64,000 nt of DNA, from NCBI GenBank assembly GCA_035295125.1, contig DATGJP010000116.1, forward strand, positions 62,001 through 126,000, given 5' to 3'. The notes under the pieces were generated by a model that ran no database searches, was not told where the DNA came from, and worked only from the letters and a program-made list of their open reading frames with translations. A program made the position numbers and the translations under genes. Source of the stretch: JAICMB01 sp035295125. GTDB lineage: Bacteria; Acidobacteriota; Terriglobia; Bryobacterales; Bryobacteraceae. Below, in pieces: positions 1 through 9,399 of the stretch. How positions within the stretch are numbered: position 1 is the stretch's first letter; every line of letters begins with the position of its first letter.

Positions 1-1242
1 ATTGAGAACCGTATTCTCGGGCCGGCTGATCTGATCCTGAAGCGTGCGGCGGAGGCCGCCGGTGTCGGCCAAACGTTCTATCGCACGAACGTCGCGGTTT
101 TCGAACCTCCCGAGGGCGAGCCGGGCGGCAAGACTTATCCCGACCCATACTTCGGCGGCGACGGTCCCGAGCGCGCGACGTGTACCGGCTGCGGCGGCTG
201 CATGGTCGGCTGCCGCGTTGGCGCCAAAAACAGCCTCGACAAGAATTATTTGTACTTAGCGGAGAAGCACGGCGCGAAGGTGTTCGCGGAAACCAAGGTG
301 CTCGATGTCCGGCCGCTGGGCGGGAAAGCGGACGGTTCTGAGGGATACGAGGTCCACACCGTCGAGTCGACGTCGTGGCTTCGGCGCCACCCGCGCCGCT
401 TCACCTGCCGCGGCGTCGTCTTCGCGGCGTCGGCGCTCGGATCCATGGATCTGCTGTTCCGTCTCAAACAAAACGGCTCACTGCCAGCGATTAGCGACCA
501 ACTCGGAAATCGCGTGCGAACGAATGCCGAATCCTTGATTGGAGTTCGAGTGCCCGGATCTGCCGACGACCTGTCGAAGGGCATCGCCATCGGATCGGGT
601 ATCTACATCGACGAACATACCCATATCGAAGCCACTCGCTACCCGCGCGGATCCGATGCCATGGGAATTCTCGGAACGTTGCTCACTGGTGGACGTCCCG
701 GGTGGCGCCGAATCCTGGGTTGGCTCGGCAACCTCGTCGTTTCGATGTTTCGCCATCCGATCCGGACCGTTCGGTGCCTGCAGCCGTTCGGCTGGGCGCG
801 CGAATCCCTGATCCTCCTGTGTATGCAGAGTCTCGAAGGGCATATCGACATGCGGCTCGCGCGGCGCTGGTTCTGGCCATTCCGCAAGGTGCTGGTGAGC
901 CGCGGCGCGAAGATTCCCACCTTCATCCCGCGTGCGAACGAGTTTGCAGGCAAAGTCGCGGAGATGATCGGAGGCACACCGATGAGCATGCTGACCGAGA
1001 TTCTTTTTGACGTGCCGGGGACGGCGCACATCCTGGGCGGCTGCACGATCGGCGCGTCACCGGAACATGGCGTCGTCGACCATCAGAATCGCGTCTTCGG
1101 GTATCAGAACCTGTACGTTTGCGACGGCTCTGTGCTGGGGGCCAACCTGGGTGTGAACCCCAGTCTCACAATTTGCGCCGTCACTGAACGCGCGATGACC
1201 TTCATTCCGCCAGCAGTAACGCGAGCTTCAGCTTGCCAATGA
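1..1242 (+). CDS. GMC-family FAD-dependent oxidoreductase (5' end outside window)
   Basis: The frame is open from base 1 to a TGA at 1240-1242, so only the last 413 codons are visible and the N-terminal FAD-binding Rossmann motif is missing. The product resembles cholesterol-oxidase-like GMC oxidoreductases, which oxidise alcohol groups with FAD. A cysteine cluster CTGCGGCMVGC lies near visible residues 61-71, and the C-terminal GMC domain shows HILGGCTIG followed by a Gly/Asn-rich stretch ending NPSLTICAVTERA, the usual flavin-contacting end. The substrate cannot be read from the sequence. The gene ends 21 bases from the convergent permease gene. Family assignment is firm; the cholesterol-oxidase-like subgroup is inferred from the cysteine cluster and C-terminus. 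Confidence 0.85.
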   Translation: MENRILGPADLILKRAAEAAGVGQTFYRTNVAVFEPPEGEPGGKTYPDPYFGGDGPERATCTGCGGCMVGCRVGAKNSLDKNYLYLAEKHGAKVFAETKVLDVRPLGGKADGSEGYEVHTVESTSWLRRHPRRFTCRGVVFAASALGSMDLLFRLKQNGSLPAISDQLGNRVRTNAESLIGVRVPGSADDLSKGIAIGSGIYIDEHTHIEATRYPRGSDAMGILGTLLTGGRPGWRRILGWLGNLVVSMFRHPIRTVRCLQPFGWARESLILLCMQSLEGHIDMRLARRWFWPFRKVLVSRGAKIPTFIPRANEFAGKVAEMIGGTPMSMLTEILFDVPGTAHILGGCTIGASPEHGVVDHQNRVFGYQNLYVCDGSVLGANLGVNPSLTICAVTERAMTFIPPAVTRASACQ

Positions 1243-1263
1243 GGAGCCAGAAAGGCTGCAGTA

Positions 1264-3717
1264 CTAATGCCGCAGCGAATCGGACGGGTTCACCGCCGTA
1301 GCCCGCAGCGACGGAAGATAAGCCGCGAGGAAGGCAATACCAGTCAGCAGCGTACAAACCACGGTCATGACAAGCGGGTCCCAAGGCTGTATCCCAAAGA
1401 TCATGCTGACCAGAACGCGGGTCAACGCCAGAGCCGCCGGAATCCCGATGCCAATGCCCATCAACGCCAGCCGCATACCCTGCCACACCACCATATTCCG
1501 AATGTTCCCGGGACCGGCGCCCAGTGCCATGCGCAGTCCGATCTCGCGCGTTCGCTGCTGCACCGAGTAAGACAACACACCATAGAGACCCGCGGCGGCC
1601 AACAAAAGGGCCACGCCGCTGAACACCGCGAGCAGCAACACATAGAACGTAGCGCGGGCGGACGATGCCGCCACCACATCATGCATCGTTCGGACAACGC
1701 CAAGGGGCAGACCGCTCGCCTCCCTCAGACTGTGCTCAATGAAACCTTGCGGTATGCCATCGCTTGCAGTCCGGATCACCCACGTGACAGGCAGTACACG
1801 GTTGTCGCGAGCGGTAATCGCATCGGTGAGTTGCGCCACGGGTACATACATCATCGGCTCACGGTTGAGACCCGCCTCGCGGACGTCGCTCACGATGCCG
1901 ACGATCTGCCGCGGGGTGTCTTCGAGTTCGCGCATTCCTTTGCCGATGATGATGAACTCCCCAATCGGATTGGCATCGATTTCCGGCCAGAATTTCCGCA
2001 TCATCATGCGGTTGATGAGCACAACGCGGGCCGCGTGCTCATTGTCGTCGTTCGTGAACAGCCGCCCGCGCAACAGCCGAATTTGAAGTGCATCGAAATA
2101 CCCCGGCGACACACTCCGCCACGGAGCCGCGCCATGGTACCTGCCGACCATCGTCTGATCATGCCGCGTGACCGTGAATGGCAAAGGTACGGTGGGCTCT
2201 AGCGGGAGCGAAGAGGTGGTGGCAACTGCCATCACGCCGGGTGTTTGCTTCATGCGGTGCTCGACGTTGTGGATCAACTCGGCGACGTGGACAGTGCGGG
2301 CAAAATAGGGACCGCCCAAAGACATTTGCACGGTAAGCACGTGCTGTTCGTCGAATCCGCGGCTGATTGTCCGGGTCGCCACGAACGTCCGGATCAGCAG
2401 ACCAGCGCCGGTGAGGAGAACCAGCGCGAGGGCAACTTCCGAGATGACGAGAACCGCCCGGTCGGCGCTCCGACGGAATCCCATGCCGGACTGCAGAGCC
2501 GTTTCGTTGACCAGTGAGGTGAGGTCGGTCCGCGAAGCCTTGAGCGCAGGCAGCAGACCAAACAGCACGCCGCTCGCCAGCGAAACGGCCAGGGTAAACA
2601 GAAAAACGCGCCAATCCACGGCAATCGCGGAGCCGTTTGCGCCAACCCTCGGAAGGTCGGCCGGGCTCAGAACCAGCAGTCCACGCACCCCGAGGTAACC
2701 TAAGGCCAGCCCCACGAGAGACGATACGGAAGCAATCAGCATGCTCTCAGTGAGCAGGTGGCGGACCAGTTGTTTTCGGCTCGCTCCGAGCGCCGCACGA
2801 ACCGCGACTTCAGCAGCGCGGCGCGTGGCGCGGGCAAGCACAAGGCTAGCGACGTTCGCGCAAGCAATCAGGAGCAGAAACCCAACCGCGCCGCTGAGCA
2901 GAAATAGAGCCGGCCGAACATCCCCCACCAGCGCGTCGCGGAGCGGCACCGCCGCAAATTCCTCCTGGAAAAGGAGCGGCGCGTTGGGATACTGGCGAAT
3001 GAACCAGCGCATTGTGCCGGCGATATCCTGGCTTGCAGCTTTGACGTCTACGCCGGGGTGCAGGCGCGCCACAACTCGAACGCGGCTGATGTGGTCGGCG
3101 CCGGACGGTTTGGCACGAAGTGGCAGCCACAAGTCGAAGGGCTTCTCCGTGGGAAAGCGGGGCGAGAGTACGCCGACAATTTTGTACTGCTCATGATCGA
3201 AGGAGACCAGGCTCCCGACCAATGCCGGATCGGACCGAAAGCGCGTGCGCCAGAGGTTGTGGCTGATCATGGCGACGAGCGGCGCGGTGGGCTGATCATC
3301 GTTCGAAGCGAACGTTCGCCCCAACATCGCCGAGCCGCCGAACGCGGTGAAATATTCTGACGAGACCCGTGCGGTGGGAAGCGGAATCGACCTCTCTCCT
3401 TCGGTCAGGTTCACACTCGGTCCGGTGGTGTCGTACGCCGCGATGTCCTGAATGAAAAGCGCATGATCGTGCCAAACGAGGTACTTCGGGATGGAGACGA
3501 CCGCCTGGTCCCCCAGCGGCGACTTGCTCATGAGTTGCACGAGCCGGTTCGGGTCGGGGTAGGGGAGCGGCTCCAGAAGGACCTTGTTTACGACCGAAAA
3601 GATGGCGGTGTTCGCCGCGATTCCCAGCGACAGAACGGCTATCGTGGTGACCGCGAAGCCGGCATTACGCCGGAGTGTTCGCGCAGCGTGCCGGATGTCG
3701 GAGAACACGGTCAGCAC
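1264..3717 (-). CDS. Orphan ABC transporter permease, MacB/FtsX type (acidobacterial duplicated permease)
   Basis: An 817-residue inner-membrane protein. A first helix (LSLGIAANTAIFSVVN, about residues 30-45) is followed by a MacB-type periplasmic core domain, a three-helix FtsX block near residues 275-400, a second core domain, and a last FtsX block that includes the REIGLRMALGA signature. The length and the duplicated core-plus-FtsX layout fit the large permease family that is abundant in Acidobacteria. It begins with a GTG at 3717 and lacks the N-terminal soluble domain seen in the related gene at 42049-44700. No ATPase or MacA-like adaptor gene is adjacent, so its energy partner is unknown; export of lipids, peptides or drugs is a family-level guess. 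Confidence 0.88.
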   Translation of the reverse strand: MLTVFSDIRHAARTLRRNAGFAVTTIAVLSLGIAANTAIFSVVNKVLLEPLPYPDPNRLVQLMSKSPLGDQAVVSIPKYLVWHDHALFIQDIAAYDTTGPSVNLTEGERSIPLPTARVSSEYFTAFGGSAMLGRTFASNDDQPTAPLVAMISHNLWRTRFRSDPALVGSLVSFDHEQYKIVGVLSPRFPTEKPFDLWLPLRAKPSGADHISRVRVVARLHPGVDVKAASQDIAGTMRWFIRQYPNAPLLFQEEFAAVPLRDALVGDVRPALFLLSGAVGFLLLIACANVASLVLARATRRAAEVAVRAALGASRKQLVRHLLTESMLIASVSSLVGLALGYLGVRGLLVLSPADLPRVGANGSAIAVDWRVFLFTLAVSLASGVLFGLLPALKASRTDLTSLVNETALQSGMGFRRSADRAVLVISEVALALVLLTGAGLLIRTFVATRTISRGFDEQHVLTVQMSLGGPYFARTVHVAELIHNVEHRMKQTPGVMAVATTSSLPLEPTVPLPFTVTRHDQTMVGRYHGAAPWRSVSPGYFDALQIRLLRGRLFTNDDNEHAARVVLINRMMMRKFWPEIDANPIGEFIIIGKGMRELEDTPRQIVGIVSDVREAGLNREPMMYVPVAQLTDAITARDNRVLPVTWVIRTASDGIPQGFIEHSLREASGLPLGVVRTMHDVVAASSARATFYVLLLAVFSGVALLLAAAGLYGVLSYSVQQRTREIGLRMALGAGPGNIRNMVVWQGMRLALMGIGIGIPAALALTRVLVSMIFGIQPWDPLVMTVVCTLLTGIAFLAAYLPSLRATAVNPSDSLRH

Positions 3718-3921
3718 AAGCTTGCTCTTGAAGGCATGCCACGAACCATCTTACGCGGCGGTCTTTCTAAGAGTTACGCGGTCGCTACAGGGTTGAGTCG
3801 TTCGTTTTCGGATACGGCTGCCCGAAAACGCGCCAGGAGTGCCGGACTGCGCGCCGATTGACAATAGTCTTCAAGTTCCGTTCTGGCTTCGATCCGTGAC
3901 CGGCTAACTACGGCATGATGG

Positions 3922-3937
3922 GCAGCCTGAAGGCTGC
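3922..3937. repeat. Dispersed intergenic hairpin (GCAGCC-TGAA-GGCTGC)
   Basis: A perfect inverted repeat with 6-base arms and a TGAA loop, in the 255-base gap between the starts of the permease gene and the end of the peptidase gene. The sequence GCAG(CC)TGAAGGCTGCGT recurs in degenerate form at 41965-41980, so it is a member of a dispersed family. Nothing else was recognised in this gap. Confidence 0.6.
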
Positions 3938-3972
3938 GTCACTGGTCTCCAAAAGCAGCCGTGCCATACCTT

Positions 3973-6717
3973 CTACGGTGCGGCTGAGGTCGGCTCCGAT
4001 GGTGCGGGCGCACTTGCTTTCGGGAAATCGTTGAAGTTGAGCAAGGCGTTCGCGAGCATGTTGAACTCGCCCAGGTTCTGCCAGCGATAGCAGGGGTTCG
4101 TGGCGAAGAGCACGACTCGTCCCTGGCCGACAGGCACGTCGACGATGGCGGGCCGGTTCTTGATCTCCCCGACGCCCTTCATCAGGCCGCTCAGGACTGA
4201 TTTGTCGGTACCCGGGAACGAGGCTAGAATCCAGCGTTTGTCTTCGGCCGGGACGCGCAACAGCGGACCATTGGCCCAGCGGACGGGCAGCGTTTTCTGG
4301 GTGTAGCCGTAGAAGATAGGATGCGTGGGCTTGGTGACGTCCATTTCGACGATCGGCCCAGGAGCGTAGAACTGCGGCGAAGTCCGGCCCGCGTCGACGG
4401 TACGGGTGAGTCCGAAATCGGCCGGGAAGAAACTGGATGTTCCCAGGGTGATGAGAACACCACCGGAATTCACAAACTTCTCGAGCTCGGCGACGCCTTC
4501 GATGCCCATGCCTCCGGTGATATCCGATGATTCGCCATATTCGCCGAGGCTCTTGAAGTCGCCGCCCTTGACGTAATCGACCGGCTGGCCTTTCGATTCG
4601 ATATCGAACACCAGGGATTTGGAACTGCCGCGCACCTGGTTGGGAATCACGATCACATCGTAAGAATCGCGGAGATTGCCCTTACGCACGCGTTCCTTAT
4701 AGATGAGATCGTACGCAACCTCGAAATGATCGAAGGCATAACGGACCCAGCCCACATCCTGTGTCGCGCCCCAAGTGCTGAAAATCGCAAGTCTTGGCAG
4801 GTCGAGGGTGTGGTGGGGCACGTTCGGCTGCTCATTCAGAGCCACGGCCTGAAGACCGAGCTTTTCTATTTCGCTCTTCGCCTCAGAACTGGCCGGGATC
4901 AGGAAAGAACCGGCGGGTAAATCCACGCCGTTGTTCTTGAAGGGCTGCTCGATGGCTTCGAACTTGACGTTCTTCAGGTGGTACCGTAGCGTCACCAGCG
5001 AGTTCGAGCCGTTGTCGAGGACTGCCAGGACCGGACCGCTGCCCTTCACGGTTCCAGTGACGGTCATGGTATCGACGGGCTCAACCGGAACGCTCAGGAT
5101 GGCTTTGTCCGCGATTTCTTTTACGTCCGCCTCGCTCATCAGACCCATGGTCCAAGCTGTATCGTCGTAGGTGCGGAGGTTGGCATCCGGGAAGTTCTGT
5201 TTCTCCAGGAGGATTTTCGCCAGGCGGCCGTACGGTTGATCGCGTTTCACGATCAGGGATCCGGCTGGGAAAGTGCCTTCTTTGAGTTTCACCTCAGATG
5301 TCGCCCGGCCAACCTCGATGCCTTGTAGCCGAAGGATGTTTACGATGAACGCAACTCGCGTCATGTCGGGTTGGTTCCCGGGGAACACATAGCCGAAAGG
5401 AGCCTCGGTTTTGCCGGACTCGATTGAGTTTCGGCTCTTTTCGTAGAAGTTTTTCAGAACGGTCGGTGCGAAGCCCGATGTCAGCTCGAGGGCCGAGAGG
5501 ACACCGGTCTCCATGTAGTTGGTGTTGTTCCGCATCGACCAGACGACTTCCTTATAGGGAGGCAGCGGCCGGTACCACTCGCGCGTAGTCTGACTTCCGC
5601 CGGGTCCGCCACCACCCCCTTCCGGAGCCGCAACATTGCGCTTCATGGTGTTCGCGCCGCCATTTCCGAAGGTTTCGTACATGCGCAGGATGCCGTTATG
5701 ATTCGACGACATGAAGCCGAGGTAGCCTGGCGACCACATGTCGACGAAGCCGTGGGTCCAGACGCCGGGCATGCCAAAGCCAAACATCTTGGTCATCTCG
5801 AAGTTCGAGAACCAAGGCATTTCGGCGTACAGAATGGGATCGAGCGTCGGATTCTGGGGCGCCTGGCCGCTAAAGGTGTACATAAACGGCACGGATTCAT
5901 GCAGGTCGTGCATAATCGGCGGATGCCACTGCATGTAGAACTTCAGCCAGTTGCGCATCGTCACCTGCGAGTAATTGATGTCGCGGTTGTTGTCGTGATA
6001 GATGTACTTGCCCCAGTAGGGAGGGCCGGGTACGCGGTCGGATTCCTTCTCTTCGGTGAGCTTGTGGCGGTAATACCAGTCCGTGTAACGGTCGCGGCCA
6101 TCGGGTTCGGCGGCGGCAGTCATCATCACGATTACGTTGTGACGGATCTGATCGAATAGCGGCGAGTCTTCCACTGCGAGACGATAGGCGAGTTCCATCA
6201 GCATCTCGGGAGGACCGGTCTCGGCACTATGGAGGCCTCCCGTGAACATGTAGATCGGCTTGGCTTTTGCAATGATCTGCCGGGCTTCGTCGTCGGAAAG
6301 GCCGCGCGGGTCAGCGAGCTTCGCGAGGTATCCTCGATAGGTTTCGAGGTTACGGATATTTTCTTCGTCGGAAACCGCTATCACCAGGCATTCCCGGCCT
6401 TCGTCGGTCTGGCCGGCCGGAAGCAGTTTGACGCGGGGTGAGGCTGCGGCTAAAGCGCGATAGTAACGGCCCAGATCGGCCACGTGCGTGAGCTTCTTGG
6501 GAGCCCCGACGTAGTATCCGAGAATGTCTTTCGTGGTGGGAACGCCGGCCACTTTGGGCAGATGGTCGACCAGCGGACTCATAAACTCGGGCTTGGTGGT
6601 CCATTCCTTCACCAGCCGGGCGTACTCCTCATCCTGGGCTTGCTTAGTTTGGGCAAGGGCGGCCGTGGTGAGACCGGCAGCTAACGTCGTTACAAAGATT
6701 AGTCGATAGAGCTTCAT
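3973..6717 (-). CDS. Secreted M14-family zinc carboxypeptidase-like protein
   Basis: The 914-residue protein starts with a signal peptide (MKLYRLIFVTTLAAG, cleavage near ALAQ), which is why ATG 6717 is preferred over an in-frame start 35 codons upstream. The M14 peptidase domain has the zinc-binding HxxE pair in GGLHSAETGPPEM (H163, E166 in this numbering) and further family-like blocks, NNRDINYSQ and MHDLHESVPF. The C-terminal third (from about residue 650) looks like a glutamine-amidotransferase-type fold without a clear catalytic cysteine, as is common in this large secreted subfamily. It probably cleaves peptides or peptidoglycan-derived material in the periplasm. It is divergent from the gene at 6760 and stands alone. 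Confidence 0.85.
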   Translation of the reverse strand: MKLYRLIFVTTLAAGLTTAALAQTKQAQDEEYARLVKEWTTKPEFMSPLVDHLPKVAGVPTTKDILGYYVGAPKKLTHVADLGRYYRALAAASPRVKLLPAGQTDEGRECLVIAVSDEENIRNLETYRGYLAKLADPRGLSDDEARQIIAKAKPIYMFTGGLHSAETGPPEMLMELAYRLAVEDSPLFDQIRHNVIVMMTAAAEPDGRDRYTDWYYRHKLTEEKESDRVPGPPYWGKYIYHDNNRDINYSQVTMRNWLKFYMQWHPPIMHDLHESVPFMYTFSGQAPQNPTLDPILYAEMPWFSNFEMTKMFGFGMPGVWTHGFVDMWSPGYLGFMSSNHNGILRMYETFGNGGANTMKRNVAAPEGGGGGPGGSQTTREWYRPLPPYKEVVWSMRNNTNYMETGVLSALELTSGFAPTVLKNFYEKSRNSIESGKTEAPFGYVFPGNQPDMTRVAFIVNILRLQGIEVGRATSEVKLKEGTFPAGSLIVKRDQPYGRLAKILLEKQNFPDANLRTYDDTAWTMGLMSEADVKEIADKAILSVPVEPVDTMTVTGTVKGSGPVLAVLDNGSNSLVTLRYHLKNVKFEAIEQPFKNNGVDLPAGSFLIPASSEAKSEIEKLGLQAVALNEQPNVPHHTLDLPRLAIFSTWGATQDVGWVRYAFDHFEVAYDLIYKERVRKGNLRDSYDVIVIPNQVRGSSKSLVFDIESKGQPVDYVKGGDFKSLGEYGESSDITGGMGIEGVAELEKFVNSGGVLITLGTSSFFPADFGLTRTVDAGRTSPQFYAPGPIVEMDVTKPTHPIFYGYTQKTLPVRWANGPLLRVPAEDKRWILASFPGTDKSVLSGLMKGVGEIKNRPAIVDVPVGQGRVVLFATNPCYRWQNLGEFNMLANALLNFNDFPKASAPAPSEPTSAAP

Positions 6718-6759
6718 CGGATTACGTCCGACTTTACCACTCTTGGAGACGGTAGCGGA

Positions 6760-7221
6760 ATGACGGGCGAAGAGCCGGCGGTGATTTGCGGGGCCATGCC
6801 CAAAGGGACTCGCTGGTATCACACAAGCGCGTTTGGCTTCATGTGTCTCATGTTTCTGGTCATGGGAGGAATCGGCGTACGAGTTCTATTTGCAGCAGCC
6901 AACGGTCCGATGACGGTTGCAGCCGGCATGTGCATGACGATTTCGGCGGGATTGGCGCTGCAGATCCGTGAACTTCGGCGGTTGGTGCGGGAATATCGCT
7001 ACGATGGCTTGCAACTGCGTTGTCGAACGTTGGGGTCGCAGACCGAGCAAGGTTGGCGGTTGTCCGAGTTTAAGGGGTTGCGGGAGTTTAAGGGGCGGTC
7101 GAGCGGCCTCGGATATCGCGTTGAGTTGAGGGACGGCCGCGTCGTGTATCTTTACAGTACGGTTTCCAATCTTAGTGCCTTGGTAATGGCGCTACGGGCT
7201 GATTTAGCCCGCGGATTCTGA
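6760..7221 (+). CDS. Small membrane protein with a possible PH-like C-terminal domain
   Basis: A 153-residue protein with two adjacent hydrophobic segments (FGFMCLMFLVMGGIGVRVLF and a following MTVAAGMCMTISAGLAL), then a soluble tail rich in alternating beta-type residues (YDGLQLRC, YRVELRDGRVVYLYS). This layout resembles bacterial PH-like membrane proteins; that is inference. An alternative ATG at 6796 would remove 12 residues, and neither start has a convincing ribosome binding site. It ends 17 bases before the TPR gene on the same strand, so the two may be cotranscribed. Confidence 0.6.
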   Translation: MTGEEPAVICGAMPKGTRWYHTSAFGFMCLMFLVMGGIGVRVLFAAANGPMTVAAGMCMTISAGLALQIRELRRLVREYRYDGLQLRCRTLGSQTEQGWRLSEFKGLREFKGRSSGLGYRVELRDGRVVYLYSTVSNLSALVMALRADLARGF

Positions 7222-7238
7222 TTCCGCAGGGGGGTTGC

Positions 7239-7946
7239 ATGCGAATTGTCGGTCTTCTTGTGGTAATTGCGTCGACGGCTTCTGCCTGGTCGCAACCGCT
7301 GCCGAGTGAAGCACAGCGGCAGGAACGTATCAAGCAATATGAACAGATCACCCGGGACAATCCACGCGATGTCGAGATGTGGCACATCCTGGCGGGTCTC
7401 TATCGTGACTCGGAATTATGGGATAAGGCCATAGCCGCCGAAGGGCAGGCGATTCAGCGGCACCCGAAATACGCGGTCGCATTTTGGGGGCGGGGCAAGG
7501 CGAGGATCGCAAAGGAAGACTACGCCGCAGCGGTCGATGACCTCACGTCTGCGATCAAATTATATGAGGCGCGGGGCGGCGTCGAGATGTACTTGACGTT
7601 GGAACAGCCGAGCGAGGAGTATATTGACTGCTACCGTTCTCGCGGTGTCGCCCAGGCGCATCTGAATCGCTACCCGGACGGAATAACGGACCTATCAACA
7701 GCACTGCGGCTCCGAAAAGACGACGCCAAGCTCCTTTACGAGCGCGGCTACCTGGAGGAGAAGGGCGGACGGAAAGTTGAGGCGATTGCAGATTACCAGC
7801 GGTCGGGCCTGATTTACGCTGACGCCCACGCGCGTCAGCCTGCCGAAGAATGCCTCACGCACCTGGATGCGTTAGGAGCCAAGGCCGAAGCGGACGCGGT
7901 TCGCCGGAAAATGGAGCCGAAGAAGGCCAAGTCAGACCTGCCGTAA
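7239..7946 (+). CDS. Secreted TPR-repeat protein
   Basis: A 235-residue protein with a cleavable signal (MRIVGLLVVIASTASAWSQ) and at least three tetratricopeptide-like repeats, for example WHILAGLYRDSELWDKAIAA, then AVAFWGRGKARIAKEDYAAA and LLYERGYLEEKGGRKVEAI. It is probably a periplasmic scaffold with no enzymatic role. The ATG at 7239 follows a G-rich AGGGGGG ribosome-binding stretch. The C-terminus is basic (KKAKSDLP). Confidence 0.8.
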   Translation: MRIVGLLVVIASTASAWSQPLPSEAQRQERIKQYEQITRDNPRDVEMWHILAGLYRDSELWDKAIAAEGQAIQRHPKYAVAFWGRGKARIAKEDYAAAVDDLTSAIKLYEARGGVEMYLTLEQPSEEYIDCYRSRGVAQAHLNRYPDGITDLSTALRLRKDDAKLLYERGYLEEKGGRKVEAIADYQRSGLIYADAHARQPAEECLTHLDALGAKAEADAVRRKMEPKKAKSDLP

Positions 7947-7982
7947 CCGTGCTTCCAGATAGCGGATTGTGGTTAAAGTTCG

Positions 7983-7998
7983 GCAGGCTGAATGCCTC
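7983..7998. repeat. Dispersed intergenic hairpin (CAGGC-TGAAT-GCCTc)
   Basis: A short hairpin with a TGAAT loop located after the TPR gene. The same core occurs in inverted orientation at 61513-61527, so it belongs to a dispersed family rather than being a dedicated terminator; there is no T-tract. Confidence 0.45.
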
Positions 7999-8045
7999 CC
8001 CCACCTTCGCCTACACATGCCGCTCCGAAAGACTTCTGCCACGGG

Positions 8046-9095
8046 CTAACGTGCAAAAGTGATCCGCAAGCCAGTGGAGAGCAGTGAGTCGTTTTTCTTA
8101 ATTCCCGGCGGCGGGTTGGTTACATAGATATTGCTCCACGTCACATGGAAGCCCAGCCACTTGTTTATGGCTGTGACCGCGGAGCCGAGGAATGTTACAC
8201 GGTATTCGCCGGTTTCACTCATATTCGGGAAAAAAGACAGGCGCTCGTTCAGAACGGTCGACTTACGGAATTTGTAAGTTAGTTCTTCTCCAACCAGCGC
8301 TTCGCCACTGCTGCGGGAGAGCGTGGTGTAGAACTCCTTGTTGAGCGATCCACCGCCGAACAGGTCGAACGTCGTGGAGTCGCTTTTGATCACGTGGGCG
8401 CCGAAACCGCCGCCGAACACCGCCCGCAGGTCGAGATTCTGGAACTTGTCGTATTCTTCGTTGGTGAACCCGAACGCAAAGGTGCGGTTGGTGACATTCA
8501 GGTCATAGCGAACGCCGCCGCGGATGGCATCGGCCGCGAGATTCGAGAAGCCATTGACGTTGTTCTTGGTGTACAGACTCGTGAGGTTCACGGAGAGTTT
8601 GTCGCGTTTGGTGGTGCGGGCGGCATTCATTCCGAGATTGAACGTCGTCGTATCCGAATTGCCGCGCGAGAGGCTCAAACCGGTCTCGACAAAACCGGAC
8701 CACAGGTCGAGCAGTCCTGGATTCTGCAGCCGACCCTCCGCCGTCTCGTAAGCTTGCTGCGCATCTTTGGACCTGATACTTGTGACATCGGCTTTCGACG
8801 CCGAAACGGTGCCGGCATCGGCGGTTTTGACTGTGAAGACTCCATTCGCGGTTTCGACCGCACCAACCAGCACTTGGCCGCTCTTCAGCGTGAGATACAA
8901 GGGCGCAGCGGAGGTAATGGTCTCAATGGCGTTCCAATCGATGTTCACTGTACCGGCAAACTCAGATTTGAGACTGAGGGCTTTGGCATCGGAACTGAGA
9001 ACTGCGCCAGTCAGCCGGTCGCCGTTCTTTAGGGTTACCTGATCGGCGCACAGAATACCGGTCAACACAAATATGCCGCAAATGGTTTTGTGCAT
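8046..9095 (-). CDS. DUF481-family outer-membrane protein
   Basis: A 349-residue protein. The start at 9095 gives a signal peptide (MHKTICGIFVLTGILCA) and is preceded by TGGGA; a longer frame begins 28 codons upstream but would bury the signal. Residues 20-130 contain two short beta-rich repeats (VTLKNGDRLTGAVLS and LTLKSGQVLVGAVE). The remainder is a DUF481 beta-barrel region, from SGFVETGLSLSRGNSDTTTF to the C-terminal ITFAR, whose terminal aromatic residue suits outer-membrane assembly. Function in this family is unclear; YdiY-type members are called salt-stress-induced. Confidence 0.85.
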   Translation of the reverse strand: MHKTICGIFVLTGILCADQVTLKNGDRLTGAVLSSDAKALSLKSEFAGTVNIDWNAIETITSAAPLYLTLKSGQVLVGAVETANGVFTVKTADAGTVSASKADVTSIRSKDAQQAYETAEGRLQNPGLLDLWSGFVETGLSLSRGNSDTTTFNLGMNAARTTKRDKLSVNLTSLYTKNNVNGFSNLAADAIRGGVRYDLNVTNRTFAFGFTNEEYDKFQNLDLRAVFGGGFGAHVIKSDSTTFDLFGGGSLNKEFYTTLSRSSGEALVGEELTYKFRKSTVLNERLSFFPNMSETGEYRVTFLGSAVTAINKWLGFHVTWSNIYVTNPPPGIKKNDSLLSTGLRITFAR

Positions 9096-9291
9096 TCCCA
9101 GATGATATCGAAGTCGACCTAAGAGTGATCTGACGTGCGAAGCTGAGGTGATAGTGTAATCGGTCCTGTCAGGCCCCACATCGGGATTGATCGCACCTTG
9201 ATTATGGAGTGGAGTATGGACTAAATTCCACCTATGGAGACTCGGGACCGCGAAGGTTCCTTCCGAGGTTGTGGTTAATGAGGAGGATGGA

Positions 9292-9399
9292 ATGAAGGGT
9301 CGCTGCGCGGTGAGTCTTCACAATACCGTCACGGTCTCTCGGGCAAAGCTGGGCAGAAAAGTCCGTCGTTTTTCTTTGGGCTACGATCGGCAACTATGA
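9292..9399 (+). CDS. Possible 35-residue leader ORF coupled to the DUF1080 gene
   Basis: ATG 9292 lies five bases behind a near-perfect Shine-Dalgarno (AGGAGG, 9281-9286) and is followed by 35 codons. The TGA at 9397-9399 overlaps the ATG (9396-9398) of the next gene as ATGA. The peptide begins MKGRCAVSLHNTV and is basic, with no recognisable domain or signal. The downstream gene has no ribosome site of its own, so this ORF could deliver ribosomes to it. It may not make a functional product. Confidence 0.4.
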   Translation: MKGRCAVSLHNTVTVSRAKLGRKVRRFSLGYDRQL

